The notes: generated by a model from the sequence alone, not told the origin. A stretch of 64,000 nucleotides of DNA from Astrothelium macrocarpum (GCA_021030915.1 JAGEMR010000007.1:124001-188000), one strand, 5' to 3'. Positions 1-13,427 are shown, counted from the stretch's first letter. Numbers and translations: made by a program.

Positions 1-3000
1 TTTGGCAGAGCGAGCTCTCATGATTGCTCGAAGATCTGGTTTTGCAGCAAGCGCTCCCTGGATGGCCGTCTTGAATTGCCTTACAAGATGTTTGGTTGAC
101 ATTGACTCAATGGTAAACCACCAGCCAGGAACCTGTCCCAAGCCACCAACCCGAGCTCCAACGCCAAGAGCACCTTTGCGCCCAAATTCAACAGCAACGA
201 GCCCAAAGGGTTCGTCTCGTGAAGGAATGAGGGCAAAGTCAGCACCGCTGAAGATGAAAGGTGGAAGCGCAGTGAATTCTGGCTTTGAATAGACTCGTCC
301 AGGATATTTCTTCATCATCTTATCCAGTTTCAAGGCGGCAAACTTGCCATACAAATCAATCACTGGACCGACACAAAGAAGTTGCACATGTGGATGCTGT
401 TCCAATATGGCTGGAAAGACATCTGCAATGAGATCGATACCTTTTTGCATTGACCACCGTCCGACAAAGACGAAAAGATCGGCGTCTGCGCGTTGATCCA
501 GGCCAGCCCATTCTTGTGCTTGGCGCTTGAGGTCCGGTCTGGTTAATTCGTAGTTTTGGTCCACGGTCACTGAGTTTGGATCGACATGTTGCTTATCCCA
601 CTGTTCGAGATCAGAGGGATCGGGATTTGGCAGAGCACCGACACGCTTGAGACCCCAAAAGATGGGATACCGAGCAAATGACCGTTTACCATATTTCTTG
701 GAGACCCCGACCGCGCCAAAGCCGCTTTGATTGATGCGCAAGACGCTGGCGCCGGCATGGAGAAGATTGAATATTTCACCGAATTGTACGTATTGTTGAA
801 CAACATCTTCTGGAAGGTTGAAAACGGAGCATATTTCTTGTCTTTCCTTGGCAGAACGCATGGGCCATAAACCTTGAAATTCGGCATTGTGGAGGGACAA
901 ACAGCAAGGAAGCTTTTCTGGCAGATGATAGAGAGGAGCAATGGTTCCGTGATAGTCGTTGATGTGATATAGATCAATATGAAATCTTGTCATGGCTTGA
1001 GCAATGCATTGATTCCAGGCAGAGTAGTAAATGGCGGATTCCAAATCATCCATGCGTGGTGGATATGGTTCAGCTTTGGTCTGTTTGCGGAAGATTGGTG
1101 CGTCAAGAAGGACGTAGGTGATGTTGTTGAGAAAGTGATACTGAACTTGAATCTCGTACGTCTTGCCCATGATCGTGACAACAAAGGGATCAGTGCGTTC
1201 ATCCTCGGGATACTCAATGTCGCCGACACAAGGTACAACCCAGACAAGGTTTTGATGAGCAAGGTGCTTGCCCATTAGTTGAGCCATCACGCCAAGACCA
1301 CCAATCTTGACTTTAATCTTCCAGTCCTCGATATCATATTCAATTGTTCCAATCAAGACGGTTCGCTTGCGTACATTTGCACCAACCTCCCCATATTGGG
1401 TAGTTGGTCTGAGGATATCCGTTGGAGACGGTGGAGTGATTTCTTCAATCTTTTCGGACATTATCTTGGCAGAAGAAAAGGCACGAGACATACGTGCAGG
1501 CAAGAAAGGCTTCGGATTAGTAAGACCGACTTGGTTGAACTTGACTTGGCAAAAGATTCTCAGATAAAGCCAGACTGCAACACAGGCCATGAGGATTGGT
1601 ACCAAGGCAAATAATATCCAGATTGCCAATTGAACATATCGAGATCCGACTGGAATTAGAGAGTAGCGCAGAGACCCATCATCGACCTGGATGCGATATG
1701 CTAGGTATGGAGAAGGCGGACCATGGTCAGTAATGTTGACAACCGATTCTTGAAGAGAAAGCGGAGGTATCCGATCAAGCACGGTATCATTATCAACGTC
1801 ACCATATGCCAAGGTCTGATCAGGTTCACCATCTGGATTCATACCCCAAACATTGACTTGGAACTGGGCAGGCCATTCGGTCAAAAAGTCAAAATTCCAT
1901 TTGCCTTGAGAGTCTTGCTTCATCGTGTTTTCCATACCCGCATCATAACCATACTCGTTCCAGGGTCCATGTAAGAAGATATGTGGAAATCGTCGAGGTG
2001 GCGAGTTGACTCCAAATAGATCACCTTCTTGTATGTGATTGCTGCTTCCAGTGGTTTTGCTCCAATATTGAACTCGGATGTGATTCCCGCTCCACTGCTG
2101 GGTTTTTGTCCCGATCCAAGGCTGTTCTTGGATGGTTGTATTGCCTCCAGTATAAGGCATCCAATCACTCCAAGAAGAGCCCCATGTTGTACTGTATCGG
2201 AAACTGTTTGCACCAGGCGCATTATGGGCGATATAAAGCGAATCACCACTGTTTGTGCTGGCGTTCTGGAAGAGAAGGGACGAACTGTAATTCGCAGAAG
2301 CGGGAAATACCATGGGATTATTAGGCTGTCCAATGCGGAACATGAAGTGATCGACAGAATTCGTTGACAAGTTGTTGGTTTGTGTGGTGGCATTATTGAT
2401 TGTGATGGTGTGCACACCATTGGACACATTGACGAGATTAGCCGTAAAAGTCCAAGCTGTCGGAACTGTACCATAGAATGGAGGTACATCAACATCTGGT
2501 GTTGTGGAACAATTGACGCTGTTAGGGTCCAACTGAGCTGTAGATCCATCCTCGACATCAGATGAAAGACTCAAAGAGTTTGTGACGGAGACGCAGTCCA
2601 TCAAATCCGAAAAACGAAGCTCAATAGGAACCGTGTCTTGTTCATTTCTAGTGACATTGGAAATGATTCGCTGGTCGTGGCTTGGGGAGACTTGAGTGAT
2701 GACAGGTGACGAAGGCACCCATGCGTCAACGGGCACGAATGCCTTGAAACCGTACAAAGTCATGTTCATGGAGGGCAAGCAGCCATTGTAATCCGACGAG
2801 CCGTCGAGTCCGAGTTGTAGTGGCGAGGCCTCTAGTGTCCACTCGTCATAAGGATAGATTAAATTCTTGACTGTTGTTCCTTGAGAAAATGGTGCAATCA
2901 GAGCCGTGTCGTTGTCACTGCAATCGAATTCGAATGTTCTCGACTGATTCTGATTTGAACTGACAAGCCAGACACTTTGATTGCCCTGACCTACACCAGT

Positions 3001-4980
3001 AAAGTCTTGAGTTCCGTTGAACAAAGTTCGAACGGCACTCCAGAGACCAGTCTCGGTTGGGATACCAAAAGAACCTGGGAGCGTGTAATTGAAGGTCTGC
3101 TTGGAAAGTTCAAGGAGAACCCAACCATCATTCAGCACCGGATACTGAGTACGACGTTCAAAGAGCGACTTGTAGAAGCTGCGAACCGGATGTGAAGGAT
3201 CGCGATGATCAAGACTGACCGAGTCGTCCTCACATGCATACAAGGAGCTATTCAACGGTGCGTTATTCAAGTTCCCGTCACCGACTTTGTAGCATCCGTG
3301 CATCTGCCATGCTTGTCCAGAAGCCATAAATTGACGACCATACAGATAGTTGGCTGCGGTGCTGTCAAGGGTATAAAATGCTTGCTCTTCACCCCATGAA
3401 AGAAGCGGAATTCCAGGCATCTCCCAAGTAGTGACAAAGGCACCAAGCATTTGTCTTTGTACGCCGTTTGTCATACCGGGCCATCTAAAGACATCCTGAT
3501 TGCTGACGCCATACATGTGTCGTGGGTCGAAAATTCCGGTATTGGGATTCAGTAAGTCATTGCTGAGAACAATTTGGTGCCAAGAGTCGAAAAAGTTGGT
3601 CGGAGTATCATCGGCCGCAAGTAAATCGCCGTCCAATCCAAGGAACCTCATAAGTGCACGGTATGTGGAGTAATGAAACGCAGCAGCATCGAGAGCATTC
3701 TGACCGGGATCGCGAACGTATTCTGTAGCGTTGGACGCATTGACAGTAGTAAAGGCCTGTGCGTCGGAAGTAAAGGCCATGTCCGGTTCTTTACCACGAC
3801 CAAGGTAAATGGCACCGTTAGCATTACCATTTACGATTTCACCAGCAATAAAGAAATTGTCTTTGCCGTGTCGGCGACCGCATTCCCTCATGGCAGCAGA
3901 AAAATTTCCTTGAGCATCGACAGTAATCTGGAGGGCCTTGTCCATCCGAAATCCGTCAATGTCCAGAGCTGAGATGAGCATACAGGAAAAATGCTGCAAC
4001 TTTTCCCGTACCGAGGGCCGCCATTCACGCAGACGATCTTGAGCAAAATTGAATTTAGACAGCTCCTTTTCCCATTCAGGATAGGTTCCAAATGCAGTGA
4101 CGTCGCCATACTGGTCAAATTCGCTATCCATGCAGCCAACCATGGCTTGAGTATCATTGTCGTTGATCAAATGACCACCTTGATCCCAGAATCTTGGGTA
4201 AGGAAAGCTACATTCGGGTTCCCAAACATTGCCCGGAGCCCAGTCTGAATACTGACGGCTTGATTTCCAGATGGTATCGTATTCAGTCCAGGAAAATGGA
4301 GCAGTATCATTCAAATGGCCCACGAATCCTAGGAGATCGGACATGCTAAGGCGAATCAGTATAAATTGAATGGAGCCAGGTGGAAGAATATCCAAAGGTT
4401 CACTCACGTCGACATGGTATTGTCAAGAATAATATACATGCCCCGAGCATGAATGGCATCGATTGTCTCTTGCCATTGAGTGATGTTGCCGAAATGATGA
4501 TCAAGAAGAGTTTGATCAACGGGACTGTACGAATCTGATTCCCAGGGCAAGTTCATGAATAAACTTCCAGCAACATAGATTCCCTATAGAGATATAAGCC
4601 ACTGATGTCCATGAGAGGTGAGACAGTCTGACTCGAATGCCAAGACCATGAATATAGTCAATTGAGTCGAGTACACCGGTGATGTCGCCTCCAGCACGCA
4701 ATTGTGTACCAGTAACATCTTGTTCCCATTGCGTTCCGTTTGCATCATCGTTGGTAGCATCACCATTCACGAATCGGTCCGGGAAGAAACTATAAAAGGG
4801 AAAGCGCCAATTCTGTGGTGAGGGAGTGTAGGAATGGTTTTCCCAATTGCCATAGTAGTCAAGAGGGTCGGTGGCAGTCTCGTTTTGGTTGAGATTCCAC
4901 GGTAGCTCTGAAGGGTCATAACGAAGTGCAGATATTGAAACAAAGCAACAAGACAGCACACAGGACAAGAAGAGGTGCAT
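1..4980 (-). CDS. ags1: Cell-wall alpha-1,3-glucan synthase, N-terminal ~1,620 residues (cut by window edge)
   Basis: Builds cell-wall alpha-1,3-glucan at the plasma membrane. Exons read as 4980-4633, 4583-4408 and 4345 to beyond base 1, with introns of 49 and 62 bp; the last exon has no stop. A signal peptide (first ~18 residues) is followed by an extracellular GH13 amylase-like domain with DGFRMDKA near residue 305 and GEIV near 342. A hydrophobic transmembrane stretch lies near 1077-1105. Then comes the GT5 glycogen-synthase-like domain, opening with the KIGGLG substrate loop near 1187. Family members are ~2,400 residues, so roughly the last third (rest of GT5 and the multi-spanning C-terminus) lies outside the window. 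A GPI-anchored amylase gene diverges from it, as in the Aspergillus nidulans agsB-amyD pair. Identification is very secure; which Ags paralogue it is cannot be told. Confidence 0.96.
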
Positions 4981-6965
4981 GTTGTACGGCGTCTTCGTTT
5001 CAGGAAATCTCTCGGCGTCTCCAAGGCCACAAGAGCCAGTCAGCGTCTGAGACCTGGACGAAAGGTTGCTCCGAGCGACACCAAAAGAATGAAAGTAGAC
5101 AAGTGAAGAATAACAAGGCCGGAGTCGACGAAGAACCGCGAAAGAAATAGGTCAAAAAAGAGAGAAACGCATGGCAGCGTCAACGAGCGTTGAGCAACCC
5201 TGGAGCTTTTGGCATCTGTCAGAGCATGGTACGAAAAGTGGTGGACCGGGTGCTGAGAGCAGGTTGCACTGAATTAGTTCCCGTTTCGTCTAGAGAAATC
5301 TGGGATCGACCATGGGTACTTCCCACCAAAGAGTATACGAAACCGGCCCGCAGCGGGCTGGCGGTTTAGGAAGATTGCCTCGAGGAAGAGGGCTTGTGGG
5401 TGCCGAGGGGGCAATGTAATCCTCATGGCGTTAGCTCATTTTACTCCATGACTGCATGGCCAAAAACGGTGGTCTGGTTGAGCAACAGGGAAGGAGCATC
5501 CCAAAGCACGATTACCTCCACGCAGCTGGCACGTCTGCATGCAGTTCGCCAACGGCCTTTACTAGCTTGCCCATGCAGGTCCGCCATCTGTGCAGATTGA
5601 TTACGATGGGGCTCGGAGGCTCTACTGCATTCGGCTTCGGCATATCTCGCAAGGTAGTGGCTGCGTGGTGATGCGATGCGATGCGATGAGGTCAGTATAA
5701 ACATGCAGGAATTAGATTAAGCGTAGCACTAGGAGGTCAACACTCAGTCCCCCCAGGCCCCAACCTCGAACCACCTTATCCTTAGTACTTGGCACCAATT
5801 GAGGGCGGTTCGGACAAGGGCCGATTCGCCAGCTGTCCATGGACAGCCATTGTTTTTTATTTTTTTATTTTTTTTTTCTTTTGCTCATATTCGGCGACCC
5901 ACGAGCGCGGGTTATCCATCGGAGAACCATAGCGCCAGGTGTTTGGCGGACAAACTTTGGGTTCAGCCATCTTTGCTCAGACAGGCGCGCTGCTGCTGAC
6001 GCGTGGGAAGTACGTAGATCGTAATTTGGCGAATGGGTGACGACGGTGATTATGAATTGAGATGGCAAGCTGTGAAGTCGTCCAGATAAGCAGTAGTACT
6101 GTCGAGCACGTCCAGCGTTTCGGCCACCCACGCCCCTGCAAGCCCTCACGCCTTTCCCGCGCCAGAAAATCCCAGATCTGCAGGAACAGGGCCGCTCACT
6201 CGAAAGAAACGTCGAGCACGGTCGCATCTTGTCAAGGCCATTTGTGAGTGGCGGACACATGTCAAACATCCCGGGACCGCCGTATCCCGGAGAGGGTTCA
6301 CGAAAACACAGTCCCGATAACCCTGGCTGGTAGGCCGCAAAAAAACTAGAATTAGTACCTCAACCGACATGATTCCAACAACGTTTTGCATCTTCGTCAG
6401 TGGCAATCCAGCAGACAATGCTCTTCCAATTGTCTGGCAAAGCTAAGATCAAGCTTAAAATGGATCGAACGATGGGTTACATGGACTGATGCTCCCTTCG
6501 CATCTCCGCATCCCCGATGCTGGACGGTCATCATCTCAAATTTGTGGACCTCCAAATTTATCTGCGTCTTTGGTTCGCTAGTGGGCAGGGACATGCTTTT
6601 TTCGCCTTGCCCACGCCTTGCCCAGAAGGTAAAGCTAGGTTAGAGTGACGGCCAGATGGAGAGATAACCGCGCAATTGTTTTGCCATGCCAATCCTGTCA
6701 GCGCCACTCTGGTAACCTACAGTGTGCTTGAACGACGGAGTTACTCAACATCTTTGGCCATGTCTAGCCTGTCACTTCCCTGCCATCAACCACAACTCCG
6801 AATCTTGCCTTCCACATTTGCAAGGGCTGAACCAAGACACAAGATGGATTCTTTCTCTAATATCAACAATCGACTTGCATTGTTGGGTAAAACTTTCTTT
6901 TTGGTTCAAAAATCTCGTATGCGCTCGTCTTGGCAAATCTTTTTGGTATATTGCTATCAACGAGC
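4981..6965. promoter_or_regulatory. Shared divergent upstream region of ags1 and the amylase gene
   Basis: About 2 kb without a supportable gene between the two divergent start codons. It holds four tandem GATGC units near 5670-5689 and a T-rich run at about 5849-5882. Short open frames here lack coherent codon structure. Co-regulation of the two genes from this region is inferred from the arrangement only. Confidence 0.5.
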
Positions 6966-9034
6966 ATGAATTATTTGATCGTGTCTTGCTTTGCTTTCTT
7001 GTCCTCTTTTCGTATCTGCTGTGCTGCAACGGCTGAGGATTGGCGCTCACGAACAATCTATCAAGTCTTTACTGACCGTTTTGCGGTTACAAATGGCGCT
7101 GTGGCGGAACCTTGTAATCCCGGACTCGGCCAGTATTGTGGCGGGACTTGGCAAGGCATCATCAATAAACTCGATTATATCCAAAACCTAGGCTTTTCAG
7201 CTGTATGCATCACTTTCTTTCCCCGCACGCCACGGTCCAAACCTTTCTGCTGTGTCCCACTGATAGACTCTACAAAGATTTGGATCTCCCCAATCACAGC
7301 GCAAGTCCCACAAAACACCCCAGATTACTCGTCCTACCATGGCTACTGGCAACAAAATCTTTTTGAGGTCAACTCGCATTTTGGAACCGTCTCAGACCTG
7401 CAAGCACTATCGGACGCGTTACACAACAGGGGAATGGTAGGACAATCTAATTTCTCTTACAAGTTGTGCTCGGGTAACACCATGTGACTGCAGTATTTGA
7501 TGGTTGACGTTGTTGTGAATCATTTTGCTTGGGATGGATCATATAACCAAATCAATTATAGCCAATTCGTTCCCTTTGACGATGAAAAATACTTTCATCC
7601 TTTTTGCCTCATTGAAGACTATACCGACGCCAATGACACGGTGATTCAAGATGTGAGTACACCATGAACTATGAGATATCCACTGAAAACTTACAAAATA
7701 GTGTTGGCTGGGCGATGATCTTGTCACACTTCCCGACTTGCGAACTGAAGACAACGACATTATCGATGAATTCGAGACGTGGATCAAGGGCTTAGTTGGC
7801 AACTTTACTGGTAAGTCAAGCTACACGTGGAGCCTCAATGATATTTTGTCAATGCTACACTTGTACTCCAATACACTTTAATTAATTGAATCTTATTCTG
7901 ACAGCTTGTTCCCAGTTGATGGCTTACGGATTGACTCTGCTTTGAATGTGGATCCAGCCTTTTTTGACGACTTTGTCCCTGCTTCTGGCGTATTTGCAAC
8001 TGGAGAGGTCATGAATGGTGTAACTTCGACTGCATGTGTCTATCAACGTACTATTGGAAGCTTCTTGAATTATCCCACGTGAGTTTGAAATATAATCGTC
8101 CTGCCCTCCAATCCTAACTTTGGTCAGCTACTATCCTCTTATTCGTGCTTTTGAGTCTCCAACAGGAAGCATTGGACAACTAGTCGATCAAATTAACGGA
8201 ATCAAGGCAACCTGCGATGACCCAACGACACTCGGTAGCTTCTCAGAAAACCACGATGTTCCAAGATTCGCTTCCACAACGGATGACATGTCGGTATGAT
8301 TATGGCAAACCTTGAAAATGAGATTTCATACTAACTTTCGGTCCAACCAGCTGGCCAAGAATGTTCTTGCATATACGTTGCTTACGGATGGCATCCCAAT
8401 CGTCTACCAAGGCCAAGAGCAGCACCTGAGCGGCAACGGTACTCCATACAACAGGGAAGCGTTGTGGTCAACCAATTATGATACCTCGTCGACATTGTAC
8501 ACATTCACTCAAACCCTTAATCAAATACGATCCCAAGCTGTTCTTGCCTCAACCAACTACACCCTCTACAATAACTATGCCATTTATCAGGATCTCCACA
8601 CGTTGGCGATGCGAAAAGGCTACAATGGCAGCCAGGTCATCACGGTCCTCAGCAATTTTGGAGTGTTTGGCCCAAATTACACGCTCTCGCTTTTGGAAAC
8701 TGGCTTCACGGCGGGAATGGAAATTACCGAGCTTATCGGCTGTACCAATGCCACCATTGCCGCTTCGAATACACTCGAGGTTTCCATGGGCCAGGGCCTT
8801 CCCAAAGTCTTTTACCCTACCCAGTTGTTGACAGGCTCAGGGATGTGTGGGACAGAGAAGAATGTTACGAGTGTATCAGGATTTGCTACGCCTGGGACAA
8901 CACCACCCTCAACAACGGGTGCGGCTCCCAGCAAGACGCCGTTGGGCTTGGCACCGTCAATCACAGTCTCCAACGGGTTTCACGTGCTTCTGGGCATCCT
9001 GGCGGTTGTGTTCCTGCAATTCTGGCTTTTGTAG
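6966..9034 (+). CDS. amyD: GPI-anchored alpha-amylase, GH13 (AmyD/AgtA type)
   Basis: Secreted, surface-anchored alpha-amylase-family enzyme. Seven exons: 6966-7202, 7278-7436, 7494-7652, 7702-7810, 7916-8078, 8128-8293, 8351-9034, giving 558 residues. A signal peptide precedes AATAEDWRSR. All four GH13 motifs are visible: DVVVNH, DGLRIDSA (nucleophile Asp), ATGEV (acid/base Glu) and ENHDVPR. The C-terminus is a Ser/Thr/Pro-rich stretch plus a hydrophobic tail ending FWLL, typical of a GPI signal. In Aspergillus, GPI-anchored relatives (AmyD, AgtA) act on cell-wall alpha-glucan rather than on food starch, and AmyD lowers alpha-1,3-glucan content. The divergent ags1 neighbour supports that role here. 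The exon 4/5 junction was placed to restore the catalytic motif; an alternative AG 12 bp upstream breaks the frame. Confidence 0.93.
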
Positions 9035-10339
9035 CAGGCCTCGAAAGTTTGGGGCAGGCCGTCGAGTTTCAAAACACTTTTCAGGAAAAATATGCTTGTT
9101 GGGGTTGATCGACGCAGGGACTGGGGTATCTGGCTAAGCGGGACAGGCGGCGCGGAAAATATCCAAAAAGGGGTTCAGCAAGGTTGTCGATTCACGACAT
9201 GGGCATGATATCGGGATGTAAAATAACAGAGGAGTGAGTTCATGGATGAACATGGTAACGACCTGACGATAGATTTACTATACACGTTATAGACAGGGGA
9301 CTAGATAGAGGGGCTCGTCTGGATATGTTGGCGTTTTGATCGACAGGTACAATGTTCGCAGTTCAACGGTCTTGACAAATTTCAAAAATGATTCCGTGCA
9401 TGACTGATAATAGCCAGAATGAAACGGCATTTTTTCCCCTGCGTACTGCTGCGAAAACATGTTGTAGATGATTGTCGAGATCGAAAATGACGCGATTTTG
9501 TATGCAGGCATGCTTGTCTTTTCCGGCACAAAGGAGAGATTCAAGAGATTCGTGAGCATGGACTGCGGCAAGTGTTATTGAGAAATCTTCCCGGAACCCA
9601 GATTGGGAGATTTCTGGATCGGTCTGATCAAAGGCAGCTGTCGTGGGCCTTGACTAGGTATTATCGACAGACTTTTTGACGGGTATCGATCTACTGCAAC
9701 ATTCGGCGATTTTCAGGGGTTGTATCAGCGGACACAGGGGGCTGCTGCCCAAAGGCACAGGGGAGGACAGAGATATCCACGCGCTATTAACCCTATCGCG
9801 GCCCGCTTCTCGGTGTTTGGCCCGCGGCTACGCACCATGACTCACCCCCAGCGTGTCCCATCTACCTACCTACTCCAACCACCCAACCTTTCACAACCAT
9901 CGCTAGAGCAGCACAATTCTTTTTGGTAAGTCCCTTTTGCCTACCGTCCTGAACTAGCCTTCTCGGCCGATAAGTCAGCTCCAACCAGCAGGACGCCAAC
10001 TCACCCCAAATCCGCATCCCTGCAGCCCAAAAAATTTTGACTCAGCTCAGCGTCGCCTAATTGTCAACTGTCAACTGCCAACTGCCATTTGTATCCACAT
10101 GGCGACGATTGCTTGACAACGTGCAAATGAGCTGTGGCTGCTTATGCATGCTTTCACAGCGTCACGGATCCCCACTTTTGATCAGAGCCGTCGACCTGCC
10201 CACGCGTCCATGGGTACGACGCCTCGTCCTGAGCCTTGGCCCCAACGCGCATACGCACATGCAAAGCCGGAGTCTGACTTTGTCGAGAGCCTTATCAACT
10301 GACAGGGAATCACGTCATAGCCAAATTGAGCCTCCCAAC
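9035..10339. other. Intergenic, no gene seen
   Basis: Spans the 3' side of the amylase gene and the upstream side of pus3. In-frame codons continue upstream of the chosen pus3 start from 10061 and include a possible mitochondrial-type leader, but family members begin near the chosen Met, so this stretch is more likely leader and promoter. Confidence 0.4.
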
Positions 10340-12623
10340 ATGGACATGGAAGTAGAGTCGGAATACTGGTCTTGGACCCACTCGCAGCTTGTCAATCGCG
10401 TCGAGGAGCTCGAGCAAAAGTTGAGGGACATTGGTTCGCTGAGGTTAGTTTGCCTAGGTTTCTTCCCACCCGATACACCTCAGTCTTTGTGTTTGAACAA
10501 GGCAATTTTTGCTGAAAATCTGAATTCCAGTAGTCTCACTTCCGCGCCAGCTCCTCCCAGCTCAGCACGATCCTCCAAAGTGAAGCACAAATCTCGCAGT
10601 CTTCGCAATGCAAATGACCTTGACGATGCAAAAAACTTTAATACACGCATGGTAGCGCTAAAGGTGGCGTATTTGGGAAAGAATTATCATGGAATGTACT
10701 ATACCGACGTTCCCGGAGGTCCAGAGCTACCCACTGTAGAGCTTAAGCTATGGAAAGCTCTCATGAAGACGCGTCTAATATCTCCTCGAGCAAAAGATGG
10801 TCATATGATTGTATCAGATCATGACAAAGTTAGTTGGGAGGGATGCGATTTCAATAGATGCGGTAGGACCGACAAGGGCGTAAGTGCGTTTGGTCAAGTC
10901 ATTTCCCTCAAGCTGAGGACAAAAGCACCTCAAATGCCAAGGTAAGGTGGGATTTCTTTTTTGAATCATATTTCAAAGTTTCCGATCAACACTCGCTCAA
11001 TTGGGGGTTTCTTCACTACTGTCCATTCCTAAATCTTCATGCACGTTTATCTGTCGCGACTATATGATCGGCTAGATGCACGTAGATATATGAAATGAGA
11101 AATCAATACTGCCCAAGATCTCTCGCTGATCAACTGATGCTAGTATGACTCCAATCCCCGTAAGCTCAAGCGAATTGCCTCAGTCTTCACATACTCGTAA
11201 GAGATCGATAGATGAAAATGATGAACCTGCAGACCATCCAATGCAACCAGTCATGCCAACGCAACAAAGCGTAGCATCGCCAAATAGCTCCACCGTGCCA
11301 GACGGCTATTCCGGATCATCGGCATCCTTTGATCCGATCCACGACGAGTTCAACTACATTCAAATGCTCAATCGCGTTCTGCCCTCAGACATACGCATCC
11401 TTGCCTGGTGTCCAAACCCCCCTCCTAATTTCTCCGCTCACAAGTCGTGCCATGAGCGCCGCTACCGTTATTTCTTCACGAATCCGGCCTTCGCGCCGAC
11501 GCCCAGCGGCGCTTCCGACCGTAACGATCCGACCCTCAAAACACCCACCGAAACTTTGGAACAGAATAGTCTCGGCAACGCCGGTAACAACGACAACGAC
11601 AACGACAACGACCACGAAAACAATGACAATGACAATGACAGCAAGCGCGAGCTTGACGACGGTTGGCTCCACATTGACGCGATGAATGAAGCTGCGAAAC
11701 ACTTTGTAGGCGAGCACGACTTTCGCAACTTTTGCAAAGTCGACCCAGTCATGCAGCGGAGTGGCTGGACGCGCAAAGTGTTCCGCGCGGAGATTGTGGA
11801 GCTCAACCCACTGAAAGAACCAGCTGGCTTCGTGTCAAAGCCGGAGTTTGGGCACGCGCCGAAGAAGGGGACTGCTGCTGCGGGTGAGATTGAGATTATC
11901 GACGCGGTCGTGCGGGAGGCTCTGGAACAACGTTTGCGCGTGCCACGCCTCTACTCGTTTGACGTCGACGCATCGGCGTTCTTGTGGCATCAGATCCGGC
12001 ACATGGTTGCGGTCTTGTTCCTCGTGGGTCAGGGCTTGGAGAAGCCGTCGGTGGTTGCAGAGCTGCTTGATGTTGCAAAGATGCCATGCAGGCCAAGCTA
12101 CGAAATGGCGAGCGAAGCGCCGTTGGTGCTCTGGGATTGCATCTTCCCCGCTGAGGGCTCGGGAATTCGCGAAGATGCGCTAGAGTGGATCTATGCGAGC
12201 GATATGCCCAAGTCTGTTGATCAAAAGAAGAAAGGGTCTAGTAAGAAGAAAGCGTATTCGGGATCCCTTGCTTACGGTCGTGGTGGTGTGATTGATGAGG
12301 TTTGGCAGCTTTGGAGACAGACGAAGATCGACGAGGTCCTTGCGGGGATGCTAATGGATAAGGTGGCAGGCCAGGGAAAGGAAGTGTCGGTCTCAGGCGA
12401 GGAGAAAGAGCGGACGACGCCGAGGAGCATACGATGCTTTACAGGCGGGAATACGGCGAAAGCAAGTGGTGTGTATAAACCACTTCAGCAAAGGGAATGC
12501 CTGCAAAGCTACGAAGACCATATTGCTCGGTGGAAGTCCAAGGAGGATGAGAAGCACGCTGAGAAGCACGCCAAGACACATGCAGCCGACGTCGATGCCA
12601 TGGACGAAGATGCGCATGACTAA
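10340..12623 (+). CDS. DEG1: tRNA pseudouridine(38/39) synthase Pus3/Deg1
   Basis: Isomerises uridines 38/39 in the tRNA anticodon arm. Exons 10340-10443, 10531-10941 and 11144-12623 give 664 residues. The TruA-type catalytic motif GRTDKGVSAFGQ has its aspartate at residue 149, and later motifs (YRYFF, HDFRNFCK, SFLWHQIRHM-like FLWHQIRHMVA) follow in order. The N-terminus carries the short WSHSQL/coiled-coil-like VEELEQKL segment usual for Pus3. Intron 1 (87 bp) is a multiple of three without a stop, so retention would still read through. A low-complexity Asn/Asp run from a GACAAC-type DNA repeat lies near 11583-11640, in the insertion between catalytic blocks, and the C-terminus is a charged tail. 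Its stop (12621-12623) almost touches that of GPI15. Confidence 0.94.
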
Positions 12624-12624
12624 A

Positions 12625-13427
12625 CTAGCTGCCGGTCTTCGTGATGCTTGTGACTTGACGTTTGGGTTCATACAAGCAAGACTTGGCACCTCTCCACACT
12701 TCTTCAAGAATGGCGCGTCTAGGAAGCATTTTCTAGGCACAGCAATTAGTGTTTCTTTCTTTTTACATTCTAATTGACATCGGCTTACGGGGAAGACTAC
12801 TTCGACTTCTTCCTCGCCTTCCACGACTATAGCTAGATAGTATAGGACTTCAAATCCTTTGAAAGCTTCGTGGATGAAGATATCCTGAATTCTTGTCGTT
12901 GGAATGAACTTTGTGCTGGCGGTCGTCAGATATGTAGACGAGGAGCTCGAGGTCTGCACGCCAAGCCCTCTGAGCACCAGAAGAGATTCCTCTAGAGATG
13001 ATCGTGTCAACACGATGCATAGAAGTCGATAAACAGGGCATGATCAACACATGAGACTAAATGGTTGGTGCAAGAACGTACCAGTGTGGCCTCTCCTGAT
13101 AGAAAGCCAAAGCACCAACAAGCCTCCCGGAACTAAATATCTCCAATCTGAATTCTTTGTAATTGAAAATACCATTTCACCAATATTGGAGCGCGTCAAG
13201 GCATCTGGGATCAAAACATTCGATTCGCCAGATAGCAGCTGCCATTTTATATAGAATAATACCACGACTGGTAGAAAAAGAGAAGCACGAGCGCAATGAG
13301 ACATGAAGAGCAAGGCTTGCTTAGAAACAGTCTCACCAGAAGGAGCAGTAGAGACGATGAATAAGACGGTCGTCGGCGTAGGCCGTTTGGTTCGAAGCAT
13401 GTGAGGTCTGCCAGAGAAGGGAAACAT
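12625..13427 (-). CDS. GPI15: GPI-GlcNAc transferase subunit GPI15/PIG-H
   Basis: Subunit of the ER complex that adds GlcNAc to phosphatidylinositol, the first step of GPI-anchor synthesis. Exons 13427-13082, 12991-12789 and 12732-12625 give 218 residues. A hydrophobic hairpin (LFLPVVVLFYI and YLVPGGLLVLWL) precedes the PIG-H domain, with ESLLVLRGLG, FIPTTRIQDIFIHEAF and the terminal LPRRAILEEVWRGA block, in the family's order. The junctions rebuild HTEESLL and VVFPKMLPRR exactly, which is strong support for both introns (90 and 56 bp). A later Met (residue 10) is an alternative start. The locus is convergent with DEG1. Confidence 0.93.

Noticed and set aside
1920..2558. 212-codon minus-strand open frame
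   Set aside because: Out-of-frame shadow inside ags1; the true frame runs continuously through it and matches the family.
11385..11806. Minus-strand open frames rich in Val or Ser/Leu
   Set aside because: Antisense of the GACAAC repeat in DEG1; composition comes from the repeat.
12393..13013. 206-codon minus-strand frame
   Set aside because: Runs through the second GPI15 intron; the spliced model restores the family sequence and stops at 12625.
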